A stretch of DNA of 64,000 bases from Marisa cornuarietis. Taxonomy: Eukaryota; Mollusca; Gastropoda; Architaenioglossa; Ampullariidae. The notes under the pieces were generated by a model. The model searched no databases. It was not told where the DNA came from and worked only from the letters and a program-made list of their open reading frames with translations. This document shows, one piece after another, positions 58,160-64,000 of the stretch. The DNA is taken from contig SMMW01000156.1 of NCBI GenBank assembly GCA_004794655.1, forward strand, positions 186,001 to 250,000, written 5' to 3'. The position numbers and the translations under genes were made by a program. Numbering within the stretch: the first letter of the stretch is position 1; every line of letters begins with the position of its first letter.

Positions 58160-59371
58160 CCGCATAATTAACAAACAGAGTCTCTGTGGGAAGCAGGAGT
58201 TGGGAACGTGTTATGAAGATTGTTGTTAAATCCATAAGCTTCATAAGATCGCATGCACTGAATCACAGGACTTTCACAGAATTCCTCAGCGAAATTGACT
58301 GTGAAGATGGTGATGTTGTTTATCACAGTGATGTCGGCTGGCTGAGTGGAGGCAAAGTGTTGAAACACATTTTTGACTTGAGGCACGAGACTGATATCTT
58401 CCTGATTGAACAATCAAACAGCTTCCCGAGCTTAGCGACCCCTCGTGGCTGTGGTTTAGCAATCTTGTGCCACTTGACGGCGTATTTCAATCAACTTAAT
58501 CTCAAGCTGCGAGACAACAACAAGTCAACAAGCTCATTTGTCATGTGTATGCGGACATAAGTGTATTGCAAGCTAAAGTGAAACTGTTCATACAACAAAC
58601 TGAAAGACAACAGTTGGTGCACTGTCCAGCATGCGCTGCACTACGTCAGGAACAGATTCGTCTTCGTTTCCCAAAAGGAAAAATGGTTCAACTTCTCAAG
58701 CTGCTGAGTGAAAATTTTGAAGAACGGTTTGCAGATTTCCACCAAACAAAAGATGGCATTCATTTGTTTGAAAAACCCTTTTCAGTTGACGTTTCCACGG
58801 CGACAAGTGATTTACAGCTGGACCTGATTGAGTTCCAATGCCAGACATCGCTGAAGGATCTCTTTCAAGAAAATTGCCATGAGATAGCCTTAGTTGCTGA
58901 CTTGGCATAAAACAAAAGTTAACTAACTTAACTTTCAAGAAAAAGCCTTACCAGCGGAACTGAACTATCACCAGAAACATTTGCAACTTTGCAAAAAAAA
59001 ACAAGGACAGAGAATGACGGTGACGTTTGCGAGTATTTACACGTGTGAACAAACATTTTCAGTGTTAAAGAGAGCAAAACCTCATCTCGCTCTCGACTTA
59101 CACACGATCACCTGCATTCTGAGGATCAACGAGACAAAATGTGATCCCAACATTCCAACACTGGTTTCAGAAAAAACTGCAGACATCCCATTAATAAAAT
59201 GGCATCAAATGGTGAGAAATTACTTTTGACTTATGATTTCTTTCTTTCTAGCAGAATCTTACGCTTTGGTATATCGCTGTTTATGTAACGTTGGCATGAT
59301 TCTGGCAAACCCGCCAGATTCTATATCATGTCGAGTACGGCCCTCGGGCGAGAAAAGGTTGGGCACCATTG
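58160..59371 (+). pseudogene. Broken hAT transposase (GTF2IRD2/ZBED-like)
   Basis: Three plus-strand segments form one transposase remnant. At 58,190-58,530: VMKIVVKSISFIRSHALNHR, then VVYHSDVGWLSGGKVLKHIF. At about 58,535-58,873: VYADISVLQAKVKLF through SLKDLFQE. At 58,944-59,229: ALPAELNYHQKHL through FASIYTCEQTFSVLKRAKPH and RINETKCDPNI, the hAT dimerisation region. Segments 1 and 2 are separated by a frameshift near 58,520-58,540; segments 2 and 3 by a SINE insertion. The right terminal repeat is probably GAAAAGGTTGGGCACCATTG ending at 59,371. The BED finger and first catalytic region are missing, replaced on the left by the 24-28-bp array, so it is 5'-truncated and inactive. Confidence 0.85.
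58874..58931 (+). mobile_element. 5'-truncated SINE inserted in the hAT gene
   Basis: A 58-bp insert begins TTGCCATGAGATAGCCTTAG and includes TTGCTGACTTGGCATAAAAC, matching the tail of the SINE at 6764-6954. It is flanked by CTTTCAAGAAAA at 58,862-58,873 and 58,932-58,943, a 12-bp target-site duplication. Insert plus one duplication is 70 bp, which equals the shift of reading frame between the hAT segments on either side. The tail ends in GTTAACTAACTTAA instead of poly-A. Confidence 0.88.
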
Positions 59372-59377
59372 TTTTAA

Positions 59378-59846
59378 CCACTACACTACCACGAGCCCCT
59401 AAAGATGCAAGAATGTTGTTGTTTATTTAGGTGGAAAGTGCTTCCACCTTGCGGTGATTTCGCACTATGGGGAGGGGGGGAGTGAAGGAAACCAGAGTAC
59501 CCGGAGAAAACCCCCAGTGCCCAGCCCTGCGAATAGGTGTCACATACAGAATATTTCCCGAGACGAGATCTGAACCCTGAGCCGCTAACTACAGTGGTGA
59601 CAAGCGAGTGAGCAGCTCTGGGTTCAGATCTCGTCTCGGGACACTCTCTGTATGTGACACACCTGTTCACAGGGTGGGCGATGGGGGTTTTCTCTGGGTA
59701 CTCCGGTTTCCTCCCCCTCCATTTTCCCTCAAGAGTGCAAAATCGCCGCAAGGTGGAAGCACTTTCCTAAATAAACAAGTACAACAACAAGAAGAACAAG
59801 TTCTAGCACCTCGGTAGTGTAGTCGTTAATCCATTCTTGACGGCGC
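59378..59846. mobile_element. Two SINE copies in inverted (head-to-head) arrangement
   Basis: The minus strand of about 59,405-59,595 and the plus strand of about 59,610-59,785 read the same element. They share a box-B-like GGTTCAGATCTCGTCTCGGG, then GTTTTCTC-GGGTACTC-GGTTTCC, then CGCAAGGTGGAAGCACTTTC and an AAATAAACAA tail. Box-A-like stretches (GTGGTAGTGTAGTGGTTAA on minus near 59,378-59,396; CGGTAGTGTAGTCGTTAA on plus near 59,813-59,830) lie just outside each tail and may begin further copies. The arms are nearly 190 bp with a short spacer, so the RNA could fold into a long hairpin. Confidence 0.8.
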
Positions 59847-60176
59847 TGGCGAATTCGCCAACGAGCGCGGACAAAGCACTGTCAGCGGTACATGCTGCGT
59901 CAAAGAAGTGCTCCCACTACAATATATATATATATATATATATTATAATATATACAGAGAGAGAGAGAGAGAGTCGTTTCTAACAGAAATAAATATAGGC
60001 CTGTGCTTCACCTCTCCAGTATAATCTTTATAACATATATACCTAATATATACAGAGAGGCATTTCTATAAAAAAAAATACAAATATAGGTGTGAACTTC
60101 ATCTCTCCAGTATATTCTACATAATAGATATCTAATATATACGCAGAGAGAGGCGTTTGTAACAAATACAATACAT
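59847..60176. repeat. (AT)n/(GA)n and a ~90-bp tandem duplication upstream of WDR91
   Basis: (AT)n at about 59,922-59,955 and (GA)n at 59,957-59,974. A block of about 90 bp is then repeated two to three times, marked by GAGAG--GTTTCTAACA, CTCTCCAGTATAATCT and CCTAATATATACAGAGAG. It ends about 60 bp before the WDR91 start codon, so it lies in the promoter or 5'UTR. Confidence 0.75.
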
Positions 60177-60230
60177 GTACATATAAACTGTCTAATGTAC
60201 AAATGTCAAGGGAGACTACTCTGTTTAGTG

Positions 60231-60246
60231 CCCATCATGGCGGCTG
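60231..60246 (+). promoter_or_regulatory. YY1-like motif over the WDR91 start codon
   Basis: CCCATCATGGCGGCTG resembles the YY1 consensus AANATGGCGGC. Such sites often overlap start codons of broadly expressed genes. It also gives a strong initiation context (A at -3, G at +4). Confidence 0.4.
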
Positions 60247-60359
60247 CTTGTGAGAGGCTGGACGAACTCGTAAAGGATTATCTCCTTTACCGTGGTTTTA
60301 CTGCCACAGTGAAGATTTTTGACCACGAACTGAAGCACGATAAGGACAAAGGCCTCAGA
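60237..60359 (+). CDS. WDR91: WDR91 coding exon 1
   Basis: 41 codons ending KDKGLR; donor AGA|GTACGT, phase 0. The pattern L-ELV-DYL--RGF--T---F--EL fits a LisH-type dimerisation motif. Confidence 0.93.
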
Positions 60360-63300
60360 GTACGTATTCATTTTGGTGTTGCAGCTAGTATGTTTTCCCT
60401 GCAACAGAAACTGCTTGGATGGAACAATGTTTTGATTTTCGCAGTTTCGGTTCTGCTGTTTGCTGCTGCTGCTGCTCTCTCTCTCTGTATAGATGTATAA
60501 GAGAATCTCACTCCCCACCCCCTTATTTGGGTGAGTCAGTTATTCACTCATCAGCTTTAAAATATTTCTGAGATTTTTTTTTTTTTTGACGACATGGTCC
60601 AGTCGCATTTCATTTTAATTTATTGAAATCAAATAAGAAATAAGTATGTAATTTGTCAAGAAGATCGAATCACGTTAAAACAATTCTGCGTTCAGGCTTT
60701 TTTAAAAGTGTATTTCCTACGTGCTTTTTGGTGTCTGTGTGTGTGTGTGGTTTCTCCTTGCCTGCTTCGACTTTCTATTTCTTTAGCTTTTAGGCGAAAG
60801 TGGGCGGGTTGTTGCAAGGGGGTGGAGCATATTGTAGTTCACTGATTGATTTATCTAAAACGGGCAGACAAACCTATTAATCAAAGATGTATCAGTTATA
60901 ATTACCTGTGGCTTTTTTTAGCTCATAACATTACAACCTCATTAATATCTTTGCTAGAAGTAGAAGATAACTAAATAACGATGTTTGATTGCCATAAGTT
61001 GTCCCCTCAGCCTTCTGCCTATTAAAATTGGCTACAGTATATTATTACAAGTTTATAGTACGATAAGTGATTGAATAAATAGACGGAGATTCATATAAAA
61101 ATAAACATACAAAAGAAACTCTCTGAATAACATTAGGGTATCAATGTATGACAGGTAAAACAGAAGACGTTTTTTTCAATACCACCATGTCTTGTAGTAT
61201 TAATGGCATGCACAAGCATCCCTTACGTTTATGCCTCATTTTTAAATCTGTCATGACTTCCTGTCACTTGACCAGTAGCTTTTGATTTTAAAAGCAGGTA
61301 AGTGAGAAATTTTAGGGAAATATTGAGAAAGTGTTTTTCAGATACTCTTGCCAGAGGTTTGAAATTTGGATACCTTCTAAAAATGGGAAACATAGCACCT
61401 TACAAATTTAATGGTCATGCAACCTTTCGTTACTGCATGGTAATGTAGAATATGATAAGAGTAAGGCAGTAATTCACCAGTCTCCATTGTATTAATGTTA
61501 GGCATTGAAGGAAAAATTTTCAAATATTTTGTTTGATGTTTCTTTTCAGGCTGACAAGATTGTTGATCAGCTGCTGGCATATATTAATGCCTCAGACCTG
61601 TCCCATTTTCGTGATTACTGGCTTTATCTTAGCCAAAACATTTTTTCACGACTAGATCAACGATACAGTGTCAGCGTGCGAAAGTTGGAGGTCAGTCTTC
61701 TGAAGCTATACCTGGTTACAGCTCATATGTACAACCGAAAAGATCAAATTCGGGAAGTCTTCGAGAAGCTGAGCTCAGATCTTCAGAATCAACAAGAATT
61801 TAAGGAATGGTTTGGTAAGATTGGTATCATAGAACCAGTTAGACAGATGTAAACTGTCAGTAACTGTCCTGTTATCTGTTCTTTTACCATAATCTAAAAT
61901 GATTTTTTTTTTTATGGGGGGGGGGGGTTGCCACAGCTAGTGGTTTTGTTTTGTTTTTTTGCCAGAAACAATTTTCTTTTAATTTGCATTTAGGCTGCTG
62001 ACAAATACTGATAGTACATGAAAGTGCTGTTGATGCTAAATAGTACTGACATAGGCAAAAGCTTTTATTTTCACTGCTGTAATCATTCTTGGGGTTGGTC
62101 GGTGGTTAGTGTGGTTAAAACTACAGTATTCTCAATATAAGACAATCAAGTAATGTAATAGTGTAATGTTTTATAAGCATATTTCATCAGTTTTGAAAAA
62201 CAATTTCCCCAAAGGAGCCGATAAAGTAGGTGTACTGTTCTTGTCTCAGATAGAGGTTGTTTTTTTTATACAGTGCAATAATTGCAAAGCGTTTGTTAAA
62301 AAAAAGTTGCTCATTCTTAGGAGAATAAATTGTGTAATTTAAATTGTGCTGCAGATAATTTTACTTTATATTATTTCTAATAATTTATCTTCTTTGAGAG
62401 AAGGTTTTTGTTTCACAGCGGGATAACAATAAGCTGCTCATTTTAAATAGAAATGGCATTAGCAATTTAAGTCGGTGTTATCTTGGCACACATTAGCCTC
62501 TTCTTCTAGCAGCAGTTTCAGTGTATGTACAGGACAGGAAGTTCTTTACAACATTTTTATAACAAGAACTTAACAGGACAGAAAGATCTTTACAATTACA
62601 AGAACTTTATGGGACAGAAAGATCTTTACATTTTTACAAGAACTTTACAGGACAGGAGGATCTTTACAACATTTTTATAACCAGAACTGTACATGACAGA
62701 AAGATCTTTACAAAATTTTACAATAAGAACTTGACAGGAAGATCTTTACAACATTTTTATAACCAGAACTGTTCATGACAGAAAGATCTTTACAACATTT
62801 TACAATAAGAACTTGACAGGAAGATCTTTACAACATTTGTACTAGAACTTTAGAGGACAGGAAGTTCTTTACAACATTTTTATAACCAGAACTTTACAGG
62901 ACAGAAAGATCATTACAACAAAAAACCAGTTGTTATAGAGGTAACCGTAACTCTACTATCCTTGAAATATTTGTTAGTTGGATGGGAAGGAATGGTTAGA
63001 ACTTAACATATTGCTATAGATCTAACTATACCTCTACTATCTTTGAAATTTTTTTTTTGGAGGGGGCTGGGAGAGAAGGAAAGAATGGCCAGAACGTAGC
63101 ATATATTTACATGATGCCACTGTCTAATATTTTTTTCTTTGCTTCTCTCTCCTCTTACCCTACTATGTGCAGCATTTCCCTTTATAGCAAATCCAGCAGA
63201 AAACAGCAGCTTTGGACTGTATTTCACTCGACAGTGGCAAGAGACTCTGACGCTGTCTTTGCACAACTTTCTGCAAGTCATCCTGCAAGCTATGCATATC

Positions 63301-63895
63301 CTTTAGATTCATTTTTCTAACTATTGTTAATGTTATTACAGAAGTTACGTTAATGGTGTATGGCACTCATGAATCAGAAATTATAGTGGCATTAGCCAAA
63401 AAAGAAAAGGATCAATTAACTTCGTGGTGAACAGTTTTCCATTTGCTGGCCCAAACAAGATTAGGATGACTAGCCTTCTACATTTGGCTCCAGTGCTTGA
63501 ATGCACCATATCTATGGCCACAGAGATTTCCCATTCACTATAAGTCAGTCATAAAGTTACCAGCCAATGTCTTTATGTTGCAGTTTCCTAGTTATATTTT
63601 TTATTGATATTATAGTTTACTAGGTAATATTTTCTTGACTCTACATTTTTTCTCTCTCTTCCTGTGGATTTTTCCTCCTTTTCCTCTCTCTTTTAATGTG
63701 AGTGTGCACACATACCCATATTCTGTTTTGTCTGTTATCTTTGTCAAATTCCAAAGAATCTGCTGAAATAGTGCTTACATTTTGTTAGTTTTTGCTATCT
63801 TAACTTTCATACCAGTTCCAATTCTTCTGAATTTTGATCATGACTTCCGACAAATGAGAATTCTACAAGAAGAGAATGAAGCTTTGAAGGAGCAG
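60237..63895 (+). CDS. WDR91: WDR91, N-terminal part (first four coding exons, gene continues beyond the window)
   Basis: Exons are 60,237-60,359, 61,550-61,814, 63,173-63,295 and 63,813-63,895, giving 198 codons with matching phases. WDR91 is an endosomal protein that binds active Rab7 and restrains the Beclin-1/PI3K complex during early-to-late endosome conversion. The protein begins [20 protein letters not shown], with a LisH-like pattern in the first 35 residues. [20 protein letters not shown] and FSRLDQRY in exon 2, FGLYFTRQW and SLHNFLQ in exon 3, and PVPILLNFD plus [12 protein letters not shown] in exon 4 all follow human WDR91 closely. The WD40 repeats must lie to the right. An upstream in-frame ATG at 60,195 has a poor context; 60,237 is chosen by homology. 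Three introns here have GT-AG ends; the third intron has AT-AC ends. Confidence 0.95.
60360..61549 (+). other. WDR91 intron 1
   Basis: 1,190 bp, GTACGT to TTTTCAG. AT-rich with a T run near 60,574-60,587; no other feature recognised. Confidence 0.85.
61550..61814 (+). CDS. WDR91: WDR91 coding exon 2
   Basis: 88 codons plus one base, from [12 protein letters not shown] to QEFKEWF; donor TTTG|GTAAGA. It is the helical N-terminal segment that is highly conserved in WDR91. Confidence 0.95.
61815..63172 (+). other. WDR91 intron 2
   Basis: 1,358 bp, GTAAGA to GTGCAG. Contains a G run at about 61,916-61,927 and the AAGATCTTTACAACATTT array listed separately. Confidence 0.85.
62520..62925. repeat. 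Degenerate tandem repeat (GACAGAAAGATCTTTACAAC)
   Basis: About nine units of roughly 35-50 bp with the core GGACAGAAAGATCTTTACAA and linker ATTTTTATAACCAGAACT. Spacing is irregular because of internal deletions. It lies within WDR91 intron 2. Confidence 0.85.
63173..63295 (+). CDS. WDR91: WDR91 coding exon 3
   Basis: 123 bp. The acceptor TGTGCAG|CA completes an Ala codon, then [20 protein letters not shown] and [13 protein letters not shown], ending on the first base of a Pro codon at 63,295. No GT donor fits here; the following bases ATATCCTTT match a U12 donor. Confidence 0.92.
63296..63812 (+). other. WDR91 intron 3, probable U12-type AT-AC intron
   Basis: 517 bp. It begins ATATCCTTT, the consensus of AT-AC U12 donors, and ends TTTCATAC. 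A branch-site-like TCTTAACT lies at 63,798-63,805, about 9-10 bases before the end. Joining exon 3 (…ATG C) to CA GTT CCA gives M-P-V-P, as in human WDR91. A GT donor that keeps the frame is absent. If retained, the intron gives a stop codon three codons after the junction. Confidence 0.88.
63813..63895 (+). CDS. WDR91: WDR91 coding exon 4
   Basis: 83 bp encoding (P)[20 protein letters not shown] then NEALKEQ, ending in phase 0 at a GTTAGC donor. The start of the coiled-coil region of WDR91 is visible at its end. Confidence 0.9.
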
Positions 63896-64000
63896 GTTAG
63901 CATGTTGGTATTTCATTTTGTTGACTAGTGCCACCAACCAAAACTGTGCAGAAGTTTGATTGCAAAAGATCAGTAATGCTGCATTGAGTGGGGGGAGAAA
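63896..64000 (+). other. WDR91 intron 4, partial
   Basis: Begins GTTAGC and runs past the window edge. Remaining exons, including the WD40 domain, lie outside. Confidence 0.8.

Noticed and set aside
55927..59371. One intact hAT element from the CAGGGCCGG end to the GGTTGGGCACCATTG end
   Set aside because: The two terminal sequences are not inverted repeats of each other, and a minisatellite lies between them; they belong to different elements.
63791..63815. A normal CAG acceptor (ATACCAG|TTCC) for WDR91 exon 4
   Set aside because: An AG is present, but no GT donor on the exon 3 side keeps the frame and the conserved Pro-Val. The AT-AC pair three bases earlier fits both frame and protein exactly.

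Overview
The window is nuclear DNA of an animal, most likely a mollusc and probably a gastropod. The two real genes have spliced, animal-type structures. Introns and spacers are packed with remnants of SINEs, LINEs, mariner and hAT elements. No prokaryotic gene order, CRISPR array or operon is present. The mollusc assignment is an inference from the style of the retroposons and the minisatellite load; no species marker is present.

Layout. Positions 1-33,300 hold no gene I can support. They are a mosaic of AT-rich unique sequence and about twenty unrelated minisatellites with unit lengths of about 20 to 60 bp. They also hold a 2-kb ATC/AAT low-complexity tract, a 1-kb TG-rich tract, a SINE inserted in a minisatellite, and a LINE reverse-transcriptase remnant near 32 kb. 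Many long reading frames here exist only because the repeat unit is a multiple of three (42, 57, 39 or 51 bp) or because the DNA is simple sequence.

Positions 33,350 to about 55,150 hold one gene on the minus strand, a coiled-coil protein of the LZTS (leucine zipper tumour suppressor)/N4BP3 family. It has four coding exons, a probable non-coding 5' exon and a polyadenylation signal. The predicted protein is 656 residues, and every splice junction agrees in phase. Its 13.7-kb third coding intron contains an 8-kb minisatellite of about 180 units. Other transposon fragments (mariner, a LINE 3' end, another transposon-derived protein) sit in its introns.

Positions 55,900-60,180 are a repeat-rich spacer. 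It contains a 1.25-kb array carrying TGACGT in most units and a broken hAT transposase gene with a datable SINE insertion. It also contains two inverted SINE copies that could form a long hairpin.

Positions 60,237 to the right edge hold the first four coding exons of WDR91, an endosomal Rab7/PI3K regulator, on the plus strand. The intron between coding exons 3 and 4 has the terminal dinucleotides and signals of a U12-type AT-AC intron. Joining the exons at those sites gives an uninterrupted WDR91 reading frame. This is the most informative single observation in the window.

The two genes are not obviously linked in function. LZTS-type proteins are cortical or synaptic scaffolds; WDR91 acts on endosome maturation. 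I see no undescribed multi-gene system. The unusual features are the U12 intron, the giant intronic array, the duplicated stop region of the LZTS gene, and the layered transposon insertions.
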